Source of the DNA: Lysobacterales bacterium
GTDB lineage: Bacteria; Pseudomonadota; Gammaproteobacteria; Xanthomonadales; Xanthomonadaceae
Length of the DNA stretch: 13,393 nucleotides
NCBI GenBank assembly: GCA_020442545.1
Contig: JAGRJX010000158.1
Span: forward strand, 1 to 13,393
Direction: 5' to 3'
Part shown: piece by piece, positions 7,504 to 13,393 of the stretch
Numbering within the stretch: the stretch's first letter is position 1
Layout: the number at the start of each line of letters is the position of its first letter
The notes under the pieces: model-generated
Told to the model about the DNA's origin: nothing
What the model saw: only the letters and a program-made list of their open reading frames with translations
Databases searched by the model: none
Translations under genes and position numbers: made by a program

Positions 7504-8019
7504 CTACTTGAGGTTGTCCACCATCCAGCGCACCGTGGCTTCGACCTGCTCATCCGACAGCGCCGGGTTGCCGCCGCGCGCCGGCATCAGGCCGGCATCG
7601 CCCTGGAAGCCTTCGGCGGCATGCTTGACCAGCGTCTCGATGCCCTGCGCCACGCGCGCATCCCAGTGCGAGTGATCGAGCGTCGGCGCGCCGCCGGCAC
7701 CGGTGGTGTGGCAGGTGCCACAAAGCTGCTGGTAGATCTCGCCGCCGTCCAGGGTGCCCCCGTACGCAACCTGCGACGCCGCAGCCTTGCGCGCTTCCTC
7801 GGCCGCCGCCGCCATCGCCGCCGCACCCGTGTCGCCGGCATACACACCCGACAGCGGCGCGATCCGCCCTGCGGTCGCCGCGTCGGCAGCCGGATTGGGT
7901 TCGGCTGGCTGCAGGCCGTGAATGTGATGCGCGAGCAGAATGAGCAACACGGCGAGCACGACAAGGCCCGCGATCATCTGCGAGAAGTTCTTGAGAAACG
8001 ATTGATCGTGATTGCGCAC
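7504..8019 (-). CDS. Membrane-anchored cytochrome c5-type protein
   Basis: Mono-heme c-type cytochrome of 171 residues, probably carrying electrons in the periplasm while tethered to the inner membrane. The start is GTG 8017-8019, giving MRNHDQSFLKNFS, the N-terminus expected for the family in this order. The ATG at 8094 would add residues upstream that do not fit. A single transmembrane helix spans about 14-32. An Ala-rich linker follows (about 60-85, AAAMAAAAEEARKAAA). The heme site is CGTCH (100-104), and the distal ligand is likely Met145 in GLMPARGGNPALSD, as in cytochrome c5/c555. The C-terminus VRWMVDNLK is the usual closing helix. GGTGA lies about 6 bases upstream as ribosome site. 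It is the first gene of the minus-strand run, with its own promoter at 8104-8131. Confidence 0.92.
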   Translation of the reverse strand: MRNHDQSFLKNFSQMIAGLVVLAVLLILLAHHIHGLQPAEPNPAADAATAGRIAPLSGVYAGDTGAAAMAAAAEEARKAAASQVAYGGTLDGGEIYQQLCGTCHTTGAGGAPTLDHSHWDARVAQGIETLVKHAAEGFQGDAGLMPARGGNPALSDEQVEATVRWMVDNLK

Positions 8020-8468
8020 AGGGTCACCAGCAAGGTTCGGAAAAGGTTCTGAGCGGATCCGGAAGGCGCATTGCCCGCCGGATTCCGGACTCAAAGACTA
8101 CGAAGTATAGCGGCCACGCTGCGCCTATCAAAGCCAGCGCAACCGGCATCGCATATCCGTGGCCGGGCAAGGTGTCGCCGGGCGAGACCGAGTGAATGTC
8201 TGTCCCGTCTCGGGCCGGGCTTCCGGTCGCGATCCGGACCGCCGGGTTCAGGCCAACATACGTCGTTGTGGTCAGCATCGCTGTTGTACGTTCGCGCCGC
8301 GGTTTCGTGTGGACCCGGCATCGCACAGGCTACATTCCGGGGCCGGGGAAGTGCGGATGGTTGCACCGGGGGAACTCCTGCTTCATCAGATTTGCAGGTC
8401 GGCGGGTGGCCGGCCCGCCCTATTGTCGTGCGCGCCCGGCACCGCGTTCAACGTACAACCGATCAGAT
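8020..8468. other. 449-base divergent intergenic region
   Basis: This region separates the cytochrome gene (-) from the metalloprotease gene (+). On the minus side it holds a clear sigma70-type promoter at 8104-8131. An imperfect palindrome (ATCCGG at 8057-8062 with CCGGAT at 8078-8083) falls in the predicted cytochrome leader. On the plus side I find no convincing -35/-10 pair. TACATT (8331-8336) and TATTGT (8421-8426) are the best -10-like hexamers and lack partners at 16-18 bases. Open frames through the region lack family resemblance and are treated as chance. Confidence 0.5.
8104..8131 (-). promoter_or_regulatory. Sigma70-type promoter for the cytochrome c gene
   Basis: On the minus strand TTGATA (8126-8131, 5/6 match to TTGACA) and TATACT (8104-8109, 5/6 match to TATAAT) are separated by 16 bases. 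Transcription would begin near 8097, giving a leader of about 75-80 bases before the GTG at 8019. It is the best-matching promoter in the window and supports the cytochrome as the head of its transcript. Confidence 0.7.
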
Positions 8469-11400
8469 ATGAACATCATGAGATTCAAGCGCCCAGCCCT
8501 TCTCGCCGTCGTAGCCACCATGATTGGTGCGTTCACTCTGCCGTCGGCACATGCCATTCGGCCCGTGGATGAGGCGGTGGCATCAGGCAAACAGGCGGGC
8601 GACCCGGCTGCCAAGACTGGAGCCGATCATGGATCGCGTCTGTTGCGGCCTTTTGTAGGAGATGAACTCGACGTACAGCCTTCGCAGGGGGCTTCGGGCC
8701 GCCTGATGGCGCAGATCGCCAAACCGGGCGTGGCGGCCTTCATGCAGCGCGCGGGCGGAACCTGGGAGGCAACCTGGGACGACCGCAACGGCTTGCCCAA
8801 CCTGATCCAGGGCAGCGGCTATCCGCTGGTTCCGGGAAAGGGCAACAGTCTGAGCCTGCCGCAGCTGGGCCTTGCCAAGGCGGCGGATGTGGACCAGGCG
8901 GCCATCGAGACGCTGCTGGAGGACTTTATCCAGCAGAACGCTGACCTGCTGGGTGCCAGGGATCTTGACTTCCGCTTTGACGCGGACAGCAGCGGCTCTT
9001 ACGGCAAGGACAATTCGCACTGGTTTGCCGAGTTCGAGCAGTTCCAGGACGGCGTGCCCGTGGATGGCGCGCACCTGTTTTTCCGCATCGTGGCCGGCAA
9101 CATCGTGCAGTTCGGTGCCGAAAAGGTCGCGCGCGTCAACGTCAGTGCGAAGCCCGCTGCAGACGGCATCGATACCTTGATGAAGGCCCTGCCGGAGCTG
9201 TTCCCGGCGGATACCCGCATCGTCCAGTACTACAACGTGCCCGAGCTGATGCTGGTCCCGGTGTTGCCGGCAGGCGAGCCGTCGCGGGAGCTGTTTTCAG
9301 GCCTGCCCGGGTCGGGCTATGCCCACAAGCTGGTGTGGCGATATGTGTTCCGCGTCGAGGGTGACCGCTCCACGTACGAAGTGCTGATCGACGCGCACAG
9401 CCGCCGCGTCGTCAACGTTCGCGACATCAACCGTTACGTCGATGCACGGGTCACGGGCGGCATCTACCCCACCACCAATTCCGACCCGATCCAGGTGGTG
9501 CCGTTCTCCTACGTCAACGTAAGCAACGGCGGCACCAAGATCACCGATCTGCTCGGCATCTACGACTATTCCGGCGGCACGGCGACGACCACGCTGAACG
9601 GTCAGTACTTCCGGATGGTGGACAACTGCGGCTCGATTTCCCTGTCCGACTCCACCAGCGGTGATCTCGCCCTCGGCAGCAGCGGTGGCACCGACTGCAC
9701 CACGCCAGGCGTCGGCGGCGCGGGCAACACCCACTCCTCGCGCACCGGTTTCTATCACCTCACCAACATCAACCGGAAGGCGATCAAATACCTTTCCGGC
9801 GTCGCCGCTTCGGCCAACTGGCTGAACAGCAAGGTGACGGCAAACATGAACATCAACGACGTCTGCAACGCCTACTGGGACGGCAGTGCGGTCAACTTCT
9901 TCAAGTCCGGCAGCGGTTGTTCCAATACCGGCGAAATTGCCGGCGTGTTCCTGCACGAATGGGGCCACGGCATGGACACCAATTCCGGCGGGTCGGCCTC
10001 CGAGTACGGCAGCGGCGAGGCGGTCGGCGACACCTTCGCCTTCCTTGAGACCAGGGATTCGTGCATCGGCGAGAACTTCATTCCCGGCCAGAATTGCGAA
10101 AACTGCACCGCTTGTACGGGTGTTCGCGACGTCGGCGAGTTCAGCCTGGCCGGCGCGACCGACGGCGGCACGCACACCGTTGCACGACCCTCCACCGTCA
10201 CCAGTAATACCGGCATCAACTGCGACCGTTTTGCTTGCCCGTACACAACATCCGGCGGTTTCGCCTACCGCGGCCCGATGGGCTATGAAGGTCATTGCGA
10301 AAGCTATATCGCCAGTTCCGCGAACTGGGATCTGACCGATGCGCTGGTCGGCTATTGGGGTTCCAACCAGGGCTGGCAGGAGATGGATCGCATCTGGTAC
10401 GGCAGCCTGGTGGCCAGCAAGAGCGCCTATCAGGTCACCAGCGGCGGTACCTGCAACACCAGTGCCTCGGTTGATGGTTGCGGCGCCTCCAACTGGTACA
10501 CCGTGTTTCTCGCGTCCGATGACGACGATGGCAATCTGGCCAACGGCACGCCCAACGCCTGCCGTATCTGGGATGCCTTCAACGATCACGGCATCGCCTG
10601 CGGCACGCGCCCGACCTGCACCGCGCCGCCGGACTTCACCCTCGAGATTCCGCAGACCAGCCAGAACGTCTGTACGCCCGGCTCAACCACCTACACGGTG
10701 GACGTCGGTTCGCAGCAGGGCTTCTCCAATGTCGTCACCTTGGGCGCCACTGACCTGCCGACCGGCGCCAGCGCGGCGTTTTCGCCGGCCACCGTAACGC
10801 CGGCCGGATTGTCCACGCTTACCGTGACGATCCCTGCGGGGGTGGTCACCGGCCCCTACACCATCGGCGTCAACGGCACCGCCAGCGGCAGCAGCGGACA
10901 CGCCATCACCACGCAACTGGTCGTCAGCAGTCCGCCGGGCGCACCCGTGCTTTCCAGCCCGGCCGATGGTGCAACAGGGGTCTATCCCTCAGTAAGCCTG
11001 AGCTGGAGCGCGGCCAGTGGCGCAGACTCCTACACGGTGGAAGTTGCTACCGATGCCGGCTTTTCGAATATCGTCGCCAGCCAGGCCGGCGTCACCACCA
11101 CCACCTTCGCTGTCAGTGGCCTCAGCAGCAACACCACCTACTACTGGCGGGTGCGCCCGACCAATTCCTGCGGCGACAACAGCTCCAGCGTTTTCAGCTT
11201 CACGACCGGAAGCTTCGTCTGCCAGGTGATTGACAGCACGGATGTACCCAAGACCATCAGTACGTCTGGCAAGCCCACGGTAACGTCGACGCTGAACGCT
11301 GCGGTAGGCGGCACCATTGCCGATCTCAACGTATTGAATCTCAACGGCTCTCATACTTGGTTCAACGATCTCGACTTCACGCTGGCCAGTCCGAGTGCGA

Positions 11401-12911
11401 CCAGCGTGCAGATCATGGCGCGCTCTTGCAACAGCGAAGACAATTTCGACCTCAACCTTGATGATGAGGCGGCACCCGGCGCCTGGCCGTGCCCACCGAC
11501 GGATGGCGGCACCTACCAGCCAAGCAACGCATTGTCAGCGTTTGATGGCGAAGACCCGGACGGTACCTGGACCCTGACCGTCAAGGACAACTTCAACTTG
11601 GATGGCGGCTCGCTCAACGGCTGGTCACTGGAAATCTGCGCGCTGGTAGCAAATTCCGCACCGGTCGCCAACGACGACGGCATTACGGTTGCCGAGGGTG
11701 GTACGGCGACGGTTCTAGATAGTAGCGATAGTTCGGTCAAGGCCAATGACATGGACGCTGAAGACGTGGACGGCATTCCGGGAGGAAGCGTCAGCGTCGG
11801 AACGCCGCCGTCGAACGCATCCGGATTCACGCTGAATCCCGACGGCAGTTTCAGCTATCAGCATGATGGCAGCGAAACGACAACCGACAGCTTCACCCAT
11901 ACGGTAATGGATGCCGATGGAGCCGTTTCGAACGAAGCGACCGTGATGATCACGATCACACCGGTGAACGACAACACGCCGGTGGTGACGCCGGACACGT
12001 TCACGGTGTCGGAAGCGGCGGCGGTGAGCACGAGCGTGGGCACGGTGGTGGCGACCGATGCGGACGGCGGTTCGCTGACCTACAACATCACCGGGGGCAA
12101 CACAGGGAATGCCTTCGCGATCAACCCGACAACGGGTGAGATCACGGTAGCCGCGGCGCTGGACTTTGAGACCACGCCAAGCTACGCGCTGACGGTGGAA
12201 GTCAGTGATGGCGTGAACACGGGTTCGGCGACGATCACCATCAACGTGACCGACGTGGCGGAGAACACCGCGCCGGTACTGACCAGCGCGACCGCCGTCA
12301 ACGTGCCGGAGAACAGCACGGCGGCGCAGACGGCGACGGCGACGGATGCCGACGCCGGCGACACGCTGACCTACTCGATCAGCGGCGGTGCGGACGCGGC
12401 ACTGTTCGCGATCAACGGTACGACGGGCGCGCTGAGCTTCCAGTCGGCCCCGGACTTCGAGAACCCCACGGATGCGGATACGAACAACGTGTATGACGTG
12501 GTGGTCCGGGTGACCGACGACGGAGCCGGCAACCTGTTCGCGGAACAGGGCGTGGCGGTGACGGTGACCGACGTGGCGGAGAACAGCGCGCCGACGTTCA
12601 CCAACGAGCCCTATGCCTTCAATGTGGTGGAGTTGTCACCGAATGCTACGGCGGTTGGCAGTGTTTCCGCGACCGATGCCGATCCCGACACGCTGACATT
12701 TGCGATCACGGCCGGTGATGCCGGAGGCGTGTTCGCCATTGATTCCGGCACTGGTGCGATCACGGTGGCGAATGCCGGCGGCCTGGGCGCGGCGGGGGCC
12801 AGCTATTCGTTGACTGTGACGGTCTCCGATGGCAATGGCGGCGTGGACACGGCAACGGTTGAAGTGCTGGTGGTTCCGGCCGGGATCTTCGCCGACGGCT
12901 TCGAAGACTGA
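8469..12911 (+). CDS. Secreted multidomain zinc metalloprotease (gluzincin, M36-like) with P-domain and cadherin-like repeats
   Basis: Predicted extracellular protease of 1480 residues. A signal peptide spans 1-29 (cleavage after AHA). An FTP/PepSY-like propeptide follows (about 100-325), with HWFAEFEQFQDGVPVDGAHL near 184-203 as the FTP hallmark. The catalytic part (about 330-715) has HEWGH (His496, Glu497, His500) and GSGEAVGD, where Glu517 is the probable third zinc ligand and Asp521 matches the ExxxD pair of thermolysin/fungalysin gluzincins. Many cysteines suggest disulfides, and a DDDDGNLANGTPNACRIWDAF block closes the core. Then come an Ig-like segment (about 718-825), a fibronectin III-like domain (826-917), a P/Homo B domain (Cys918-Cys1057, ending DGTWTLTVKDN and GWSLEIC), a VCBS-like domain (about 1060-1165), three cadherin-like repeats (about 1169-1266, 1267-1372, 1373-1470) with DADG and DFE calcium-type motifs, and the tail IFADGFED. 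ATG 8469 is chosen for the signal peptide; ATG 8478 is equally possible, and neither has a clear ribosome site. The exact substrate is unknown. Confidence 0.93.
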   Translation: MNIMRFKRPALLAVVATMIGAFTLPSAHAIRPVDEAVASGKQAGDPAAKTGADHGSRLLRPFVGDELDVQPSQGASGRLMAQIAKPGVAAFMQRAGGTWEATWDDRNGLPNLIQGSGYPLVPGKGNSLSLPQLGLAKAADVDQAAIETLLEDFIQQNADLLGARDLDFRFDADSSGSYGKDNSHWFAEFEQFQDGVPVDGAHLFFRIVAGNIVQFGAEKVARVNVSAKPAADGIDTLMKALPELFPADTRIVQYYNVPELMLVPVLPAGEPSRELFSGLPGSGYAHKLVWRYVFRVEGDRSTYEVLIDAHSRRVVNVRDINRYVDARVTGGIYPTTNSDPIQVVPFSYVNVSNGGTKITDLLGIYDYSGGTATTTLNGQYFRMVDNCGSISLSDSTSGDLALGSSGGTDCTTPGVGGAGNTHSSRTGFYHLTNINRKAIKYLSGVAASANWLNSKVTANMNINDVCNAYWDGSAVNFFKSGSGCSNTGEIAGVFLHEWGHGMDTNSGGSASEYGSGEAVGDTFAFLETRDSCIGENFIPGQNCENCTACTGVRDVGEFSLAGATDGGTHTVARPSTVTSNTGINCDRFACPYTTSGGFAYRGPMGYEGHCESYIASSANWDLTDALVGYWGSNQGWQEMDRIWYGSLVASKSAYQVTSGGTCNTSASVDGCGASNWYTVFLASDDDDGNLANGTPNACRIWDAFNDHGIACGTRPTCTAPPDFTLEIPQTSQNVCTPGSTTYTVDVGSQQGFSNVVTLGATDLPTGASAAFSPATVTPAGLSTLTVTIPAGVVTGPYTIGVNGTASGSSGHAITTQLVVSSPPGAPVLSSPADGATGVYPSVSLSWSAASGADSYTVEVATDAGFSNIVASQAGVTTTTFAVSGLSSNTTYYWRVRPTNSCGDNSSSVFSFTTGSFVCQVIDSTDVPKTISTSGKPTVTSTLNAAVGGTIADLNVLNLNGSHTWFNDLDFTLASPSATSVQIMARSCNSEDNFDLNLDDEAAPGAWPCPPTDGGTYQPSNALSAFDGEDPDGTWTLTVKDNFNLDGGSLNGWSLEICALVANSAPVANDDGITVAEGGTATVLDSSDSSVKANDMDAEDVDGIPGGSVSVGTPPSNASGFTLNPDGSFSYQHDGSETTTDSFTHTVMDADGAVSNEATVMITITPVNDNTPVVTPDTFTVSEAAAVSTSVGTVVATDADGGSLTYNITGGNTGNAFAINPTTGEITVAAALDFETTPSYALTVEVSDGVNTGSATITINVTDVAENTAPVLTSATAVNVPENSTAAQTATATDADAGDTLTYSISGGADAALFAINGTTGALSFQSAPDFENPTDADTNNVYDVVVRVTDDGAGNLFAEQGVAVTVTDVAENSAPTFTNEPYAFNVVELSPNATAVGSVSATDADPDTLTFAITAGDAGGVFAIDSGTGAITVANAGGLGAAGASYSLTVTVSDGNGGVDTATVEVLVVPAGIFADGFED
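12246..12593 (+). repeat. Near-identical 30-base direct repeat at cadherin domain junctions
   Basis: The 22 bases at 12246-12267 recur exactly at 12564-12585. After one mismatch (C/G) the next 7 bases also match. The copies are 318 bases (106 codons) apart and encode the linker VTDVAEN followed by TAP or SAP, so they mark the borders of successive cadherin-like domains. Codon-level identity suggests fairly recent domain duplication or gene conversion. Confidence 0.8.
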
Positions 12912-12933
12912 CCTCGCGGGACCGTCGGAAGGA

Positions 12934-12967
12934 ATGAAAACAGCCGCAGCAATGCGGCCGTTTTCAT
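12934..12967 (+). terminator. Intrinsic terminator after the metalloprotease gene
   Basis: ATGAAAAC (12934-12941) pairs with GTTTTCAT (12960-12967), and inside it GCCGCA (12943-12948) pairs with TGCGGC (12953-12958) around a GCAA tetraloop; the only break is one A/C mismatch. The stem carries TTTT on its 3' arm and AAAA on its 5' arm, so it should work in both directions. It begins 23 bases after the TGA at 12909-12911. This is the best terminator in the window. Confidence 0.85.
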
Positions 12968-13028
12968 GTGGAGGGTCGCGGAATCCGTGGTTGCGCCTCA
13001 GCTTGCGGTGAGCGTAACCCCCTCCCAG

Positions 13029-13052
13029 CCTCCCCCTGCAAGCAAGGGGAGG
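13029..13052. repeat. C-rich/G-rich intergenic palindrome
   Basis: CCTCCCC (13029-13035) pairs with GGGGAGG (13046-13052) around a 10-base loop, preceded by a further CCCCCTCCC (13019-13027) and followed by AAAAAA (13053-13058). The A-run is on the wrong strand for a plus-strand terminator, and on the minus strand the T-run precedes the stem. From memory, similar CCCTCCC-stem elements are scattered between genes in this bacterial order, so I read it as an interspersed repeat unit; only one copy is in the window. Confidence 0.45.
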
Positions 13053-13099
13053 AAAAAAGCGCAGCCGCTACATGCTCTTTCCCGAATCCCGCAAGCCCT

Positions 13100-13120
13100 T
13101 GCTCAGCAGCAGGCTGAGCA
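13100..13120 (-). terminator. Hairpin downstream of the YbhB-like gene
   Basis: TGCTCAGC (13100-13107) and GCTGAGCA (13113-13120) form a perfect 8-bp stem with an AGCAG loop. It lies 39 bases after the stop of the minus-strand YbhB-like gene. No T-run follows on that strand, so it is at most a weak terminator or a 3'-end stabiliser. Confidence 0.4.
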
Positions 13121-13151
13121 TCCCGTGTCCCGTGTCCCGTGTCCCGTGTCC
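13121..13151. repeat. Tandem heptamer array (TCCCGTG)4
   Basis: Four exact copies of TCCCGTG (13121-13127, 13128-13134, 13135-13141, 13142-13148) are followed by a partial TCC, 31 bases in all. The array sits between the YbhB-like stop at 13160 and the hairpin at 13100-13120. A seven-base unit outside coding sequence is prone to slippage, so the copy number probably varies between strains. No function is evident. Confidence 0.9.
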
Positions 13152-13159
13152 AGACGACT

Positions 13160-13393
13160 TCAACGCCAATACAGGCTGTAGGTGCCGTGGATGCTGGCTT
13201 CGGCGAGAACATGGCCTTCGATGGCCTGCAGCAGGTCATTGCCATTGAATCGTTCCGGCAACGTCAGCGTGTCCACGTTCAGCGCGAACAGCCGGAAATG
13301 GTAGTGATGCAGACGCGGGTCGTTGAATGGAGGGCAGGGGCCATCGTAGCCGTGGTAGTCGCCTTGCATGTCGGCATCGCCGGCGAACCAGCC
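13160..13393 (-). CDS. YbhB/YbcL family Raf kinase inhibitor-like protein, C-terminal part
   Basis: Last 77 codons and stop of a PEBP-like protein; the 5' part lies beyond the right edge. Visible from the edge are GWFAGDADMQGDYHGYDGPCPP, which ends in the family's ligand-pocket block GYDGPCPPxND, then HHYHFRLFALNVDTLTLP with the conserved HHY-F-LFALN strand, and GHVLAEASIHGTYSLYWR near the end. These are the standard C-terminal blocks of bacterial YbhB/YbcL proteins, which are related to eukaryotic phosphatidylethanolamine-binding proteins; their bacterial role is not well defined. An internal Met (MQGDY) is not the start, because the conserved upstream residues continue in frame to the edge. 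The stop TGA is at 13160-13162. Confidence 0.93.
   Translation of the reverse strand, partial: GWFAGDADMQGDYHGYDGPCPPFNDPRLHHYHFRLFALNVDTLTLPERFNGNDLLQAIEGHVLAEASIHGTYSLYWR

Noticed and set aside
7437..7553. Extended nuclease start at ATG 7553
   Set aside because: It would overlap about 50 bases of the cytochrome coding sequence and place 57 residues before the lipobox cysteine. GTG 7436, or possibly GTG 7490, gives a more reasonable signal peptide.
1108..8019. Search for a defence, phage or mobile-element module among the accessory-looking genes
   Set aside because: Every gene has a housekeeping or exported-enzyme assignment, and no integrase, transposase, terminal inverted repeat or tRNA attachment site is visible.
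8024..8326. A 100-codon minus-strand frame with a hydrophobic stretch upstream of the cytochrome gene
   Set aside because: It spans the TTGATA/TATACT promoter of the cytochrome, has no family resemblance, and is best explained as chance coding in leader and promoter DNA.
8196..8468. In-frame upstream extension of the metalloprotease gene by 91 codons
   Set aside because: The extension is Arg-rich and unlike a secreted protein start, whereas a clean signal peptide begins at 8469 or 8478.
9297..10589. A 430-codon minus-strand frame inside the metalloprotease gene
   Set aside because: The product is Val/Gly/Ala-rich without motifs, while the plus strand carries the HEWGH zinc site here.
13121..13151. 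Heptamer array considered as a CRISPR or replication iteron
   Set aside because: The units are only 7 bases, directly adjacent without spacers, and no rep or cas gene is nearby.

Overview
The window reads as ordinary chromosome of a high-GC gammaproteobacterium, most likely of the Lysobacterales (Xanthomonadales) and perhaps near Rhodanobacteraceae. The basis is the strong G/C third-position bias, a mono-heme cytochrome c5 starting with GTG and the pattern RNHDQSFLKNF, an MnmG of proteobacterial type, G/C-rich intergenic palindromes and short tandem repeats, and a secreted protein ending in IFADGFED, a tail I associate from memory with this order. There are no phage, transposon, CRISPR, tRNA or rRNA signatures.

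Layout. 1-1068 (+) is the 3' half of mnmG (tRNA wobble uridine modification). It converges on a small YkgJ-type cysteine-cluster protein (1108-1533, -). Divergent from that is a secreted DUF1579-like protein (1748-2290, +), which converges on a run of five minus-strand genes. In transcription order these are a membrane-anchored cytochrome c5 (8019-7504), an ExeM/NucH-type secreted nuclease with a lipobox (7436-5595), an alpha/beta hydrolase (5503-4808), the division ATPase zapE (4773-3667) and a polytopic GT-C-like membrane protein (3670-2300) whose ATG overlaps the zapE stop as ATGA. A good sigma70-type promoter (8104-8131, -) precedes the cytochrome. Stem-loops after the cytochrome and after the nuclease suggest that the run is not one simple operon.

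Across a 449-base divergent intergenic region lies the main gene (8469-12911, +). It encodes a 1480-residue secreted zinc metalloprotease with signal peptide, FTP-like propeptide, gluzincin catalytic core (HEWGH plus GEAVGD), an Ig-like segment, a fibronectin III-like domain, a P/Homo B domain, a VCBS-like domain, three cadherin-like repeats and the short acidic tail IFADGFED. A perfect-armed intrinsic terminator follows it. Then come an intergenic palindrome and a four-copy heptamer array, and finally the 3' end of a YbhB/YbcL (PEBP-like) gene on the minus strand, cut by the window edge.

Functionally the right half is dominated by exported proteins (nuclease, metalloprotease, membrane cytochrome), which fits a free-living degrader of extracellular polymers. 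The left half is housekeeping. The most promising undescribed element is the C-terminal tail of the metalloprotease, which may be a short sorting or processing signal. The rest of the window is conventional.
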